Of a stretch of 64,000 nucleotides of DNA, positions 44,150-55,760 are shown one piece after another. Source of the DNA: Larix kaempferi (taxonomy: Eukaryota; Streptophyta; Pinopsida; Pinales; Pinaceae); NCBI GenBank assembly GCA_027924585.1, contig BSBM01001661.1, forward strand, positions 5,279,501 to 5,343,500. The letters are read 5' to 3'. Under the pieces are notes generated by a model. That model saw only the letters and a program-made list of their open reading frames with translations, had not been told where the DNA came from and did not search any database. Each line of letters begins with the position of its first letter. Position 1 is the first letter of the stretch. The translations under genes and the position numbers were made by a program.

Positions 44150-45425
44150 TTAGTTATAATTGGTTATGCACATGTTTCTTTGTCGGCATCTTATAGTTAG
44201 ATTTTGGAAAATTATTTTCCATTGTTCTTTGTCAACATCCATGCTAAGAAGATTATAATGTCAATGTGGATGCAATGCAACCATCCATTGAATTTTTAAG
44301 AGCAATGAGATAGAGATTGTCAAGCCTTATATTTCGGGTAGTGCTTCAAAGAACAAGTTTGATTGTATTAGCAATGAAATGTGAGTGGTTCATTGCTTTG
44401 ATCCCTTTGGCAAAGTTAAGTCCATGAAGGTTTCCAAATATCTATTCAAACTCCATATTTCTACTCAGTTCCACGGTCATTATGATGCATAAAAGGGGAG
44501 AGAGGGAAATCTTATCTCATTCACTTATTGCTTTTAAAAAATAAGTGGGCCTCCCATTGAATAAGGGAAAAATAAAGGGGCCACTGATGCAATCTTGAAC
44601 CCACTGAACAAAATGATTATTTAACCAAAATTTATAAAGGACATCAAACACGAAGGAATGTTTTAATTGGTCAAATGTGTTGGCCATGTTGACTTTTATG
44701 ATTGTAACTTTGTCTTTTGTTTTCTTTGTTATGATCATACCTTTGTCTTTTGTTTTCTTTGTTATGATCATACCTTTGTCTTTTGTTTTCTTTGTTATGA
44801 TCATACCTTTGTTAGAATGGAATGTCTCTTGAACCATAATTATACTGTCTATAATATGTTTTTTCTCCATGAAACCATACTAATCATTGGAGATTATCTT
44901 TAAGAGTATCTTATGAATTCTACTGGCCATTATTTTGGTTAAGATCTTATAGGAGTAATTGCATAGCGAAATGGGTTGAAATTTGTTGAACAAAGATGAG
45001 TTTTACTCTTTCAAAATAAGAGCTAAGAATGAGAAGCTGATCCTGCCCCCCTAATTTATGTTTTTTTCTTATGAGCATTCAAGAACATGCATGTTAGGCC
45101 CGATCTGATGATAAACTATTGGGCCTTGTAGAAATGGATGGAAAAGTTGTTAGGCCCCAGATCCTTATAAGGGACAAGTTCCCAAATGGCCTTTATAATT
45201 TCCTCTTCTTATATTTACTGTATTAGTTCCTCATTTTTACCATCCGAGACCAAATGGGGTATATATTCCAACATGATTTGTGTTGATTCAAGATCCGGCT
45301 CTTCTTTTTCCATGAAAAGGGCTTCAAAATGTGCATTGGAATCTTCTTTAATGGCTGTAAAATCCTTTAAAATTGAACCGATTTTTCAACCAAATTTTCA
45401 AGAATTTACAAGTTTTTATAGTTAA
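44150..45425 (-). pseudogene. LINE relic with an internal 33-bp expansion
   Basis: Minus strand. At 45400-45180 DFTAIKEDSNAHFEALFM and EEEIIKAIWELVPYKD precede RT. Near 44990 the frame reads FQPISLCNYSYKILTKIMAS, then YGFMEKKHIIDSIIMVQETF. From 44706 it reads KVNMANTFDQLKHSFVFDVL and FVQWVQDCISGPFIFPLFNG. Further down NHSHFIANT stands where the (F/Y)ADD box should be. Between 'ETFHSNK' and 'KVNMANTFD' lie three copies of an 11-residue unit, which other LINEs do not have. Stops and frameshifts make it non-functional. Confidence 0.8.
44708..44806. repeat. 33-bp unit, three perfect copies, inside the LINE relic
   Basis: The unit starts CTTTGTCTTTTGTTTTC and ends GATCATAC. Three identical copies run head to tail at 44708, 44741 and 44774. 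The length keeps the LINE frame. Confidence 0.95.
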
Positions 45426-45671
45426 TGTAAGATTTCACAATATTTTCTAATTCTGTTAAAGATTCGCCAAAAATTTTACAAGTTTTTATGATTTTGTGAA
45501 AGATTTGCCCAAAATTTACAAGATTTTATAATTACGTGAAAGATTCGCCAAAAAATTATATATACATATTATATTATTGATAAAATAGCCTTCACACTTT
45601 TTCGTGTATCATGAGGATTCGCCCATTTTTTATACATATAAATTTAGGGGGGGTTCTTAAAATCATCTCTG
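45426..45671. repeat. Right end of the insert with short repeats
   Basis: About three ~55-bp imperfect units with TTTACAAGTTTTTATGATT and GTGAAAGATTCGCC. The terminal ~70 bp hold GGATTCGCCCA, faintly like the GGGCGAA words at the left end. Confidence 0.5.
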
Positions 45672-45680
45672 CTTACTACC

Positions 45681-47409
45681 ACATACCTTACTGTACCCGG
45701 TGGGATAATGCTTGCATAAATGCATTCAACATCACATACATACCAATTTACGATTATTAAATACGGCTCAAGGGATTCTTACTCAATCCCGTTTTTGTAC
45801 GCAATCATAAATAAACCATTACCTGCATGGCTCCCATTAACATCTTTGATGTTACCTGATCAGTTGATCTCCTCCAAAGGATTACACCATCCTTCCACCA
45901 ACCTCGTGATCATAGATTTGTTGCACCAACCTTTCTTCATAAGTTTGTTGGTCACATGCAACAACATCATCAACATCTTTAGCCATGCTTATGTTGTCTT
46001 TGGTCCTACAACCAATACCGACACCAATAGTGATTATCAATCACAATAATTATCTTAAGTGGCTCGTTGCATATGTAAAACCTCACTATTTTACCAATAT
46101 GCAATATCATATACATGCACAAACACCTTCACATGCACTATGCAATATCTATTAATGTGCCAACTAGTGCATATTCACTTCATCTGTCTGATCTCTTGCA
46201 TTTTCAACATTCCTATGCCAAATTTTCTATACATAAAAATTGAAAATAATCATATCAACAAGAGAAGAGTTAAGGAATTCTCCTTTTCCATTCCCTCATC
46301 ATAGCATGGAATTCCTCTTCCGCATCATAGCTGATCCAATTTCATGGCCTCTTTAGCAAGCACACAAGAAATCATTAGCTATGATTTTCTCACGAAGCAA
46401 CAATTCAATACATATACTCATGTATAACATTCCTGCTTGCTACTTTCCAAGCATACAATTCTTATGCTATAAACATAAATAGTTTAAGGCGAGAAATTTC
46501 CCTCTTTATCAACATTGCCTTACTACTCCAATTTCTTTCAGGAATTATGGCCAAGTTCAACTTAACCTTTCTTGGACTTCCCTACACTTATGAGTACTGC
46601 AATTTGTTCACTATTGATGCTAGGTAAAGGGCTAGATGTCTAACTGGATCCGAATCAGCCTTTCTATGCTGATTAGACACTCCATGTTGGCTGTCGGGTC
46701 TCACTCACTCAAGGCAGATTCCAAAAGGTATTAATCATTTTCCAATGGAATTTCGCGTCCGCTCGTTTTTTTAACCTCCCGCCACTTACATGGGCGAAAT
46801 GTTGTATAATCCGTTGATCACTTCGGTGGTCTTTTTCGTCCGTTGATCTGTGATCAACGAGGGATGTTCACTTTTGGAATTTCGTGGACCAATCTTCCAC
46901 TAACTCTCGCGCACTTCACCCAGCGAAATGCTACGTGGTCCATCGATCATTCTCCGTCTCAATCTCCACCTTACGATCTTTGTTCGTTCTGTAGCTCTAA
47001 CAAGCCTGTGTCTTGGTTTTCCGGAACCTATCCTGGACCGTTGATTCTTCTCCTTTGCCTGTTACCCTCTTCTACAACTATTCAAATCTTATCATCTGCA
47101 ACACCATATTGACAACAATTTCTTTTGTCAAAACAGTGCCGCGTGCACTTTTCTGCTTCATAGCCGCTCCACAGCAATTTCAACCCAAACCGGCCTCCCC
47201 TCAAGCCTTGGGATGTCGATTTGTAAAATCCATTAATTCCGATTTTATGCCAAATTGGAGCAAAATGGGCTCGGGACCCTCACTGGTTCTTCCATGGATT
47301 TCGTTAATGGCCCCTGAGCCTCATAGGGCTCATCCAATTTTGAGTATGACTGCTCCTGTTGTGTCCAAATGAGTTTTAGGCTCTATACTCTTTTTTTGAA
47401 CCCGACGTC
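45681..47409 (-). other. Internal region of element B, 5' part
   Basis: No gene recognised on either strand. Near 46800-46860 a sequence with CCGTTGATC is repeated with an inverted GATCAACGA. Confidence 0.4.
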
Positions 47410-48235
47410 CCGCCTTCTGCAATCCGCAAGCCACAAGTCGGGAGTCGGAACGATAAACTTGAATCAAAGTATCATATCTCTTCCCAACTTTCGCAATCCG
47501 CAAGCCGCAATGTGGGAGTCAGAAGTCGGAGATGCCGAGCAGACTCCATCAAATTTACCCCAACTTCCGCATTCTGCAATGCGGGTTCGAAAAGTCGGCA
47601 CCTCAAGGCACAACTTCGAGAAATCACACCTCCGACTTCCGCAATCTGCAATCCACAATGCGGGTTTGGAAAGTCGGCACCCCAAATGCACAACTTCAAA
47701 AAATCATGCCTCTGACTTTCGTAATCTGCAATGCGGGTTCAAAAAGTCGGCACCCCAAATGCACAGCTTCGAAAAATTCACGCCTTCGACTTCCGCAATC
47801 CACAATTTGCAATGCGAGTTCGGAAAGTCAGAACCCCAACGCACAACTTCAAGAAAATCACACCTTCAACTTCCGCAATCTGCAATCCACAATGCAGGAG
47901 TCGAAAAGTCGGAACCCCAACGCACAACTTCAAGAAAATTACACCTCTGACTTCCGCAATCCGCAATCCGTAATGCGGGAGTCATAAATTTGGAACCCCA
48001 ACGCACAACTTCGAGAAAATTACACCTCTGACTTCCACAATCCGCAATGCGGGAGTCGGAAAGTCGGATCCCCAACGCACAACTTCGAGAAAATTACACC
48101 TCCGACTTCCACAATCCACAATCCACAATCCGCAATGCGGGAGTCAGAAAGTCAGAACCCCAATGCACAAATTCAAGAAGATTACACCTCCAACTTCTGC
48201 AATCCGCAATGCGGGAGTCGGAAAGTCGGAAGTCA
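47410..48235. repeat. ~73-88-bp variable minisatellite in element B
   Basis: Nine or more units in the order CACAACTTCGAGAAAATTAC, CTCCGACTTCCGCAATC, then AATGCGGGAGTCGGAAAGTC and GGAACCCCAACG. Unit length varies because the inner word CAATCCG(C)AAT is present one to three times. ...CCGACTTCCGCA and TGCGGGAGTCGG... form an inverted repeat within each unit. It lies 250 bp inside the primer site, in the leader of B. Open frames on both strands are artefacts. Confidence 0.9.
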
Positions 48236-48490
48236 ACCATATACTCCTGTTACTGCCAACTTCTCAGGCCGATATCCTTCTCATCCTAAGTCCATTTTTG
48301 ACAAACTTGGTATCGTTGGAAAGCTCTCAGTGATCCCTATGCAAGAGTGTGATCCTCTTCCACACTTGAAAACTTTGATTTTGTCATTCTTACCATCAAA
48401 ATGTTTCCAAACTTCATCAATAACTCTTTTAAATATTATGATTATCTACCTGTAAGCTCATACTTTGGCCCAAGCAACCCAGTGCTGCAA
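48236..48490 (-). other. Start of the B leader
   Basis: Sequence between primer site and minisatellite; no motif recognised. Confidence 0.4.
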
Positions 48491-48508
48491 CCTTGGGTTC
48501 TGATACCA
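48491..48508 (-). other. Primer binding site of element B
   Basis: TGGTATCAGAACCCAAGG on the minus strand, three bases from the LTR. The first ten bases match the initiator-Met-type site. Confidence 0.85.
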
Positions 48509-48511
48509 CTC

Positions 48512-50210
48512 TGTCATGGCCCCATTCACCTCTGTTCCCTTTAGAGGTGATGTGGGAGCTCCTTAGAATAACTACCTGATAACTTTTCTTGCTTGGAACA
48601 CTCTATCATGTCCCCTCCCATCGATCTGACTCTGAAGGGAATATGAGCAACATAGGAGGGGTGCTAATTTTCACCCCAATATCACATTACGAAATTATTG
48701 ACAACTAAATGTGTGCGCAATGCATAATAAACATACACAACATAATTAAACCATATTAACACACACACATAATGCATTTACCAACATTTCATCATAGGCA
48801 TAATAACAACATAATCCACAGGCATTCAGTTCCATTATACAGCTGGATCAATCTATGCATTACGACATAAACAAATAATCATTGATATATATATAATTGG
48901 CATAATCAGAGGCAAAAGGAAACACTTATCTTTTAATTGAAATCACCAAGCAACTGGCTATGGACTGCAATGTTCCAACCGAACCATAGGTCTCTGCCCA
49001 ACCGATATTATTTCAGCACTCAAAGACCACCCCCGAGCTGGGGCTATGTATCCACTAAGGAGGAACTACTCAGGTTCACTCACAGCCTTAGGCACAATCA
49101 TTCAGGCTCAAACATCACATAGTTGTCTCTATTAGGCAAGTGGGGGGGACAAGGAAGGAGTTTCTAAGCCAACGAGCTCAACCACAGAAGCTACAAGCTA
49201 ATCCAATTGGCTTCAAACAAGCCAGGTACCCCCATCACCTCCACTCTCAGCCTAAGTAAGGCCCCCTTCATTGCTACCCAGTCCCTCAGGCGCCCCTTCC
49301 CTCAGCGCTGACCTGGGAAGGTATGGTTGGTCTCGACTTCTAAACCAAAGATAATTGAGCTTTTACTGGCTCTACCATGAGATCTGACCCCCTGGTTTCT
49401 CTCCCACTACGATCCACTCTTGGATCTTCCTCAATTTCTGCCCACATGAATCTCATTCATGGATTTCAACTTACAGGCCCCAAAAAATGGGTTCTCCCAT
49501 GAATTTCGTGGCTCTTCACACTCTCAAATTCACTCTGGGGTTTATATTTATGGATTCCCCACCGAATTTCACTTCCCATACAAACTCCTAGGTGATTTTT
49601 GCACTTCAAAATGTAGCTTCTTTCCAAGTTGTGATTTTTGGTTTTTCCACAGCTGGGAATGCATAGCATGATCAAAATAGCAGTCTGGTTCTTTCACAAT
49701 GTAATGGGGATGAGGGAAAATGTCCTCCCATGAGGTAGAGTGACTTGTAGGTCAAGTACACAAATCCCATACTCTACCATACGAATTTATGGGCTGCCCA
49801 TAATCCATCAATATCATGAGCTGATTTTTGAAGTACTTCCTTACAACAGAAATAAATGACAACAAGGGAAGTCAAAGTGGGTTCTCAAGGTGACATTTGG
49901 CAGCATATGGTTCAATCCCACAACCCCCTCACCTCTCCCTAGTGGATACACATAGCCCCCTCATTTTAGTTGCATCCATAGCCAGCCCCTTGGTATTTTA
50001 TTTGCATTATAATTATTTACATGCTTTTACAATTTCCCCATCACTTACTAGCACATGGATAACACAATATAAAATACCAGCCATTTAAGGTTGAGCATTC
50101 ACTAGTGGAGCCTTGGCCTTGAGCTCCACGCTAGGAATCATACATCACATATGCACAATATTTACATATCGAGTTGATACATTCTAAGGGCCAAAAATGG
50201 GGGTATTACA
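48512..50210 (-). repeat. 5' LTR of element B
   Basis: 1699 bp, plus-strand ends TGTCATGG...GGTATTACA, followed by the ACTTA duplication (50211-50215). Confidence 0.92.
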
Positions 50211-52420
50211 ACTTACGCATTCACCACCATTGATTCTCCAATACACTCTCGTTGTCTACGGGGGCAATCCCCACAGTTTGGTCCATTGGAGCCTTCTCAT
50301 CACGCTCCATTGAGACGCACATCTTCGTCACCAGATCTACATCTCGAAGCTCCTTACTTCACTTCTAACTCCTCCGAGCTAGATACACCTACACATACTG
50401 CTCCTTCTAGCCCTATGGCCAGAACCAATCCTAACATGTTTTTTGGAGGGATCGTCGGTAGTGGAACCACTAGTGGCCCCATGGCTACCGCTGCTTCCAT
50501 TCCCACCATGGCCTAGATAGGACCCTCCATCCCTGCTGCTCGAGGACCTACTCCTATCACTACAATGCATCCATCTACCACATCCATCCCTACTGGTACC
50601 AGATCTATTTCGACCACCATTCTTCCAACAGTTGGCGGTACCCTTGGGGCCACCAACCCTTCCTACCAGATCCCTCCACCCTAATTGGTGGTCCCTCGAT
50701 CCCCGTTATGACTACCGCTCACGTACTCACATTCGGCGGAGGTGGCCCCATGATAGTCGCCATGGCCAATGCATTGGTTAGTTCGACCATGTCACATCCT
50801 CTTGCAAGCTTGCCATTCATGGCCAATATCAATCTCCCCGACCTAGCCAAATTGACTAACGATCCAATCCGACATGACCCCACATGGCCTCCCATGCCCA
50901 CCAAACTCCCATCGGACATCCCCAAGTTTGAGGGGAAGGGTGCTGAGGACCCCCAAAACATATCATGTCCTTCCACTTATGGTGCTCCTCCAACTCCATA
51001 GTGGATGACTCGATCTGCCTATGCCTCTTACAACAAACACTCACTGGCATTGCAACCAAGTAGTATATTGACCATCCCCACGGGACGCACTCCACTTTTA
51101 CATCCCTCGCTTCGAATTTCCCGCAGTTCTTCTAGATACCAATCCATTATGACGTTGGTGTTGAGATTCTACTATATTGCAGACAGAATATGAACACCCA
51201 TATCACAGATCATATCCATGAATGGCATAGACGTCGTAGTTTGTGCAAGGTCAATTTAGATGACCGTATCATTTTAGATTGGTTTTCGAAGTCTCTCATA
51301 CTAGTTATTACCAAGGATGTGGCACCTGAACGACCCCAAACCGAAGAAGAAGCCATACTTAAATCCCAACAATTTGAACTTATCTACGCGCAGTCGAGCT
51401 ACCTTTAAACCATTCTTCCTGATGCCCCTCGCAGTGATTCCTCTTGAAAGGATTCTCCAGGGGAATCCCACACTGCTGATGGCATCATTGGACATGTCTC
51501 ATCTACCAGTCGGCCATATGTTCATATGCCTCCCTTCTCCACTCCTACTTATTATCCTACACCCAGTTCTTCACCACACACCACGAGCGGTGGTCTGGAC
51601 CTTTCACACACCATGACCCATTCGGGAGCAACACCTTCGTATGTTCCATCAGCCCAAGCCCCTCACATACATGAACATGCTTTTCCGGTGCATTGCTACG
51701 ATCATACTCCACCAGCATATACCCCACCTACACCACCCCCTGCCTACTATCATCCACTCGCTGCACCCGCTCCCCCCCAACCACAATCTCCCTCTTCATA
51801 CTATCAATCGTTGGCAGCCCCCATACCTGCCCAACCTCAGGCCCCTCCCGTCCCACAAGGGAAAGTTTATGCCCAATAAAACCAACCGCATAATCCACCT
51901 TCTCAACGAAACCCACAAGGGCAACAAAATCGAAGACAGGGTCGAAATCGTGACAATAATCAACAACCTCAAGGCGGGGGACAACCTCCTAACCCTCCTG
52001 ACAATAACGGTACCGCGTTGACTAATCGGAACCTCGATCAACAACCCCAACAATGAAATAACCCGCAGTCACATACAAACCATCCTTGTTCTTTTTGCGG
52101 GGTTTACGACCATTACATGCACCATTGTCCACATTTGGAGAGATCCAAGCAGCTTTTGGAATGATGACAACCAACGACAAGGGACTGCCGCACAACCCAT
52201 CGCCACCTACCATGCAACCCATGGTGTTGCAGAACCCCCTCCCCACGCAAGGAGTTACTACAACTCAGCCCATGGGACCCACACAAGGGGCTACAGTTAG
52301 ACAACCACCCGTTAGTTATGTTGCTTCTTCTAGTCAGGCCTCTGAGTCAGGAGTTCACCATCTTTTAATGATGTCTTCATCTGATATCAACCTTCAAACA
52401 CGATGTAATTAGTATGGTTC
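50211..52420 (+). pseudogene. Element A gag
   Basis: Structural protein of the particle. Frames with many stops read KLPSDIPKFEGKGAEDPQN (50905-50960), typical of the start of gypsy gag core, then HITDHIHEWHRRRSLCKVNL and TEEEAILKSQQFELIYAQSS (51195-51400). A Pro-rich stretch follows. It ends with a zinc knuckle CSFCGVYDHYMHHC near 52090-52130 (C-x2-C-x4-H-x4-C). The N-terminal Ser/Thr/Pro-rich part starts right after the B insertion, so the true beginning may lie left of 15468. Confidence 0.8.
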
Positions 52421-53075
52421 GGCCCCTGAGACTATCCCCACCGATAAGGTCGCCACAACCACTCATGTTGAGTAGTCTTTGCAACTTCCCCCACCATAGC
52501 CGAAAGGGGCCCTAAAGCCTCCTAAGTTTCCTCTGCGTCGGATTAATAACAACCTGCATGCTCGTGCTGCCCCCAATTATAATATCGTGGATGACTTGGC
52601 CCAGTCTCCTGCTGCCATGTCAGCCTTGGAAGTTCTAGGAAACTGCCTAGGACAATGAAAATCATTGCTATTCACATTAGGTGTGAACGACCTTTTGGAC
52701 TCACGACTGATGGCATTCGACCTAGACCAGTCAAAACCTCACATACCTTCGTCTATTGCGTTTCAAATTTCAGTTTCGGTATGAAACTTAGTTATCCATC
52801 GATGCATCATTGATGAGGGCGCCTATACATGCGTTATGTCCACATTTGTGTGGTAGAAACTCAGATCCCGTCCTTTTCAAGCATCCACAATGACCCTTCG
52901 AGCTTATGATGGCCACGCAGCTTAGTCGCAAGGCCTTCTTGCCAATGTTCCAGTCCAATTAGCTGGAAAAATTGTCCTAATTGGCATCGAAGTTGTCAAC
53001 GCACAACTTGACTACAACCTGCTCCTAGGACGCAGCTACATGTACGCAATGAAGGTTGTTTCCTCATCTTTGTTC
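52421..53075 (+). pseudogene. Element A protease
   Basis: Retroviral-type aspartic protease. From about 52800 the frame reads CIIDEGAYTCVMSTFVW, where 'DEGA' stands for the D(S/T)GA active site. After a stop it continues with LAGKIVLIGIEVVNAQLDYN and LLLGRSYMYAM, the 'LLLGR' flap/C-terminal region common in Tat-type elements. Several stops. Confidence 0.75.
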
Positions 53076-54470
53076 TAGCTAATGATGTGTCCTCATGGCG
53101 GATGGGTCATCAAAATTGTTACGACCCCAATGCACCCGCTACACCAGAAAACATCCTCCCCATGGTCGACAAACCCATGCTTGGCACTTCATCCCCTTTG
53201 ATTTCTACTATCAGACCCGACCTTTATTTAGAGGTCCCGATGAACTCTACATTTACCACCTCACCTCCAGCCCCACCAACTCTTGAAGTCTCATACTTAT
53301 GCACCGTCTCAAACGGTAACTTGGTCCCTAAAGAACATCCCGTTTCCCAACTAGCACTTCAACCACAACCGCTACCCCAGGCACCGTCTGTACCCAACCA
53401 CCTAGGGGCCACCCCAATACATACAATCTCTTTCCTGCTTCCCCCCTTCAAAGTAGTAATCATGCCAGTCATGGCCATGATGAATCTCCCAGAATTAAGA
53501 CTAGGGCTTCCAATCTGGTACCTATCGGCACCTAATCCTACACCAAGCCCCTAGGCTGTGCTTCAACCAGTCCAACCGATCAACACGGGCAATTGTCCAC
53601 CTCCTGGTGTGTTGGTATCTACTTCATCCACCCACACCCCTTAGTCTTCCAAGAAGGATGGGGAAAAGCCATGCAACCCAATTCCTAGGCAATTGTGATC
53701 AAAACCGTGAACCCCCCTCTCTAGCACGAGCCCCTCTAAAATGTGCTTTATGCCATACTTTACGTCACGCTACCCATAATTGTTCCCACTTGCTCGACCT
53801 TCAGAAGCATATCCAGACCTTGGAGGATGACATGAACATTCTGATTGTTCAATTTCCCGCCCCTCCTTAGATGCGTAACAAATCATTACGCACCAACCAG
53901 GCATGTGCGATTTGTGGCATCTATGGCCATTATTCTCACCACTACCCAGACTTACCAGAGTACCAGTTGGTGCTCCATGAGTTGCGACAACCATCCTTAG
54001 AGTCTTCGATCACTATCATTGAGGAGATCCATCCCCCATAATCCTCATCGGATGAGATCAATACCATATATATGGTTTCCACCGGTGACCCCTATATCCC
54101 TTCGACACCCAACATGACCACTTTTGACCTCTCCACGCGATACTTTCGTAGCAAAAAAGAAATTGTCGCAGCACTCACTGAACCAGACTTCCTTGGGATG
54201 ACATGCACCATCGAGCCTATTTTATTTCGGAGGAAACCCCAATTTCGATCAATCAATTTTTGGTCGAGTCAAAAGACTTCCTACATGGAAATGTGGATTG
54301 GTTCAAGAACCCCATCCTTGCTCCAGACACCTTCGAGGAAGGAAACATGGCTAATATCTCGCCCACTATCCAAGTCGATATATCCATTAAACCCGATGTC
54401 ATTAAGAATATCACATTAGATGCATCATGCACTCCCTAAGAGGTAGTTTGCTAAAAGAATCTCTTTCGAG
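53076..54470 (+). pseudogene. Element A spacer with two extra zinc knuckles
   Basis: Between protease and RT. Near 53735 the frame reads CALCHTLRHATHNC, a full C-x2-C-x4-H-x4-C knuckle, followed by a coiled-coil-like LDLQKHIQTLEDDMNIL. Near 53908 it reads CAICGIYGHYSHHY, the same motif with the last Cys changed to Tyr. The rest is Pro/Thr-rich with stops. Zinc knuckles normally sit in gag, so their presence here after the protease is unusual. Confidence 0.6.
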
Positions 54471-55200
54471 AGATATGTGATGTGATTGCTTGGTCATATA
54501 CTGAGATGCTCGACCTCGACCTTGGCATTGTTGAACATTGCATCGATACTTGGCCTGACGTTCCCCCTGTCCGTCAAAAGCAATGACCAATACACCCATC
54601 CAAAATGCCAGTGTTCAAGGCCAAAATCGAAAAACTGCGCCAAGCGGAGTTCATTTACCCCATCGCGTACACCACACGGGTGTCCAATCTTGTGCCAGTC
54701 AACAAAAAACAAGGCACTATTCGTGTTTGTACCGATTTTCGAGATTTAAATTTTGCGTGCCCTAAAGATAAATTCCCTATGCCTTTCATTGATCAACTCA
54801 TCGATGCCTATGCAGGCCATGAGGTTTCTTGAGCTACAACCAGATTCAAATCCACAAGGAGGATCAATATAAGACAACAATTACTACTCCATGGGGCACC
54901 TTTTCCTATCGCGTCATTTCATTCGGTCTTAAAAATGCTGGAGCTACATTTCAACGGGCCATGACCTTTTGTTTTCATGACTTGGCCCATATTATCCTCA
55001 TCTACCTAGACAATATCACCGCTTGCTCCAAGAAATGTTCCAACCATCTGGATGATCTCCGGCAAGTATTTTTGCGTTGTCGCAAGTACAACATTCTCTT
55101 GAACCCTCTCAAGTGTGTGTTTTGCATTCCTTCAGGCCGATTATTGGGATTCATTGTTTCCCAGAAAGGGATCACCTTTGACCCTCTAAAGGTTTAAGTC
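54471..55200 (+). pseudogene. Element A reverse transcriptase
   Basis: Gypsy RT: RQAEFIYPIAYTTRVSNLVP, VNKKQGTIRVCTDFRDLNFA, CPKDKFPMPFIDQLIDAYAG (motifs 1-2), then SYNQIQIHKEDQYKTTITTP and WGTFSYRVISFGLKNAGATF, then IILIYLDNITACSK. The catalytic YLDD is YLDN (55003-55014), which removes an essential Asp. A TGA interrupts near 54831, and the frame ends at 55197. Confidence 0.92.
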
Positions 55201-55760
55201 ATTATGGACCTTCCATCACCCCGTATGTTGCGTCAGTTGCAAATCCTCCAAGGCAAGGCCAATTTTTTCCGTCGCTTCATCTCAGACTACAATACCAAAT
55301 TCCATGGTTTCTTACGCTTTCTACACACCCATGTCCCTTTCGTTTGGGATGAATAAGCACAAGGAGCATTTGATGCATTGAAATGAGCCCTGACTTCCAA
55401 TCCCCTAATTTCGCCACCTAACTTCTTGGAGGAATTTATCCTTTACGTATTGGCATCTGATATGCCACTTCGGTAGTTTTAGTCCAGGAGGATAATGCAC
55501 ATCATGAGCATTGCATATACTACATGATTCAGACATTGTCCGGCCCACCATTGCACTATCCCCATGAGGAGAAAATGGCCCTTGTTGTTATCTTCTCAAT
55601 TCAGAAATTACACCATTATATTCTTATGAGCCGAACTACAGTAGTGGCAAACACCAACCCTATGGTCTATTTCTTGAGCCGTCGCATCATTCAAGGACGT
55701 GTGGCTAAATGGATCACCATCCTTCAATAGTATGGCCTTGAATTCGTTGCACCCAAGAGT
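55201..55760 (+). pseudogene. Element A connection and RNase H domain
   Basis: After RT the frame gives LRQLQILQGKANFFRRFISD (connection) and HTHVPFVWDE, then YVLASD and, after a frameshift, VVLVQEDNAHHEHCIYYM and HYPHEEKMALVVIFSIQKLH HYILMS. These match the gypsy RNase H, with stops and at least one frameshift. Confidence 0.8.

Larger units (their letters stand above)
34952..45680. mobile_element. Unclassified ~10.7-kb insertion in element B
   Basis: CTTACTACC occurs at 34952-34960 and 45672-45680 (the next base, A, also matches). The sequence between differs in composition from the flanking parts of B: strongly AT-rich, with many AAATTTATAAG and TTCGCCC words. A 9- or 10-bp duplication suggests a Mutator-like or other DNA transposon, but I see no convincing terminal inverted repeats and no transposase. 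The inside contains a gypsy RNase H relic, a LINE relic and several local duplications, so it may be a composite or captured genomic DNA. Confidence 0.5.
15468..50210 (-). mobile_element. Element B: LTR element, gag-like only, nested in A
   Basis: LTRs lie at 15468-31949 (itself split by element C) and 48512-50210, flanked by ACTTA duplications. The primer site (TGGTATCAGAACCC, minus, 48491-48508) and purine tract (minus, 31950-31963) show it runs on the minus strand. Removing element C and the 34961-45671 insert leaves about 9.2 kb: two ~1.7-kb LTRs and ~5.8 kb internal. The only protein signal is a zinc-knuckle relic near 32.2 kb; no protease, integrase or RT is visible in the internal part. 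It therefore resembles large non-autonomous elements (LARD or TR-GAG type). Which superfamily supplies its enzymes is not shown by the sequence. Confidence 0.85.

Noticed and set aside
34961-45671. Terminal inverted repeats for the 10.7-kb insert
   Set aside because: The only shared word is GGGCGAA at unequal distances from the ends; too weak to call.
47369-48289. Several overlapping 70-190-codon frames on both strands
   Set aside because: Generated by the 73-88-bp minisatellite of element B; composition follows the repeat, not a protein.
51526-52021. Pro/His-rich overlapping frames
   Set aside because: The low-complexity part of element A gag read in several frames; only the gag frame has meaning.
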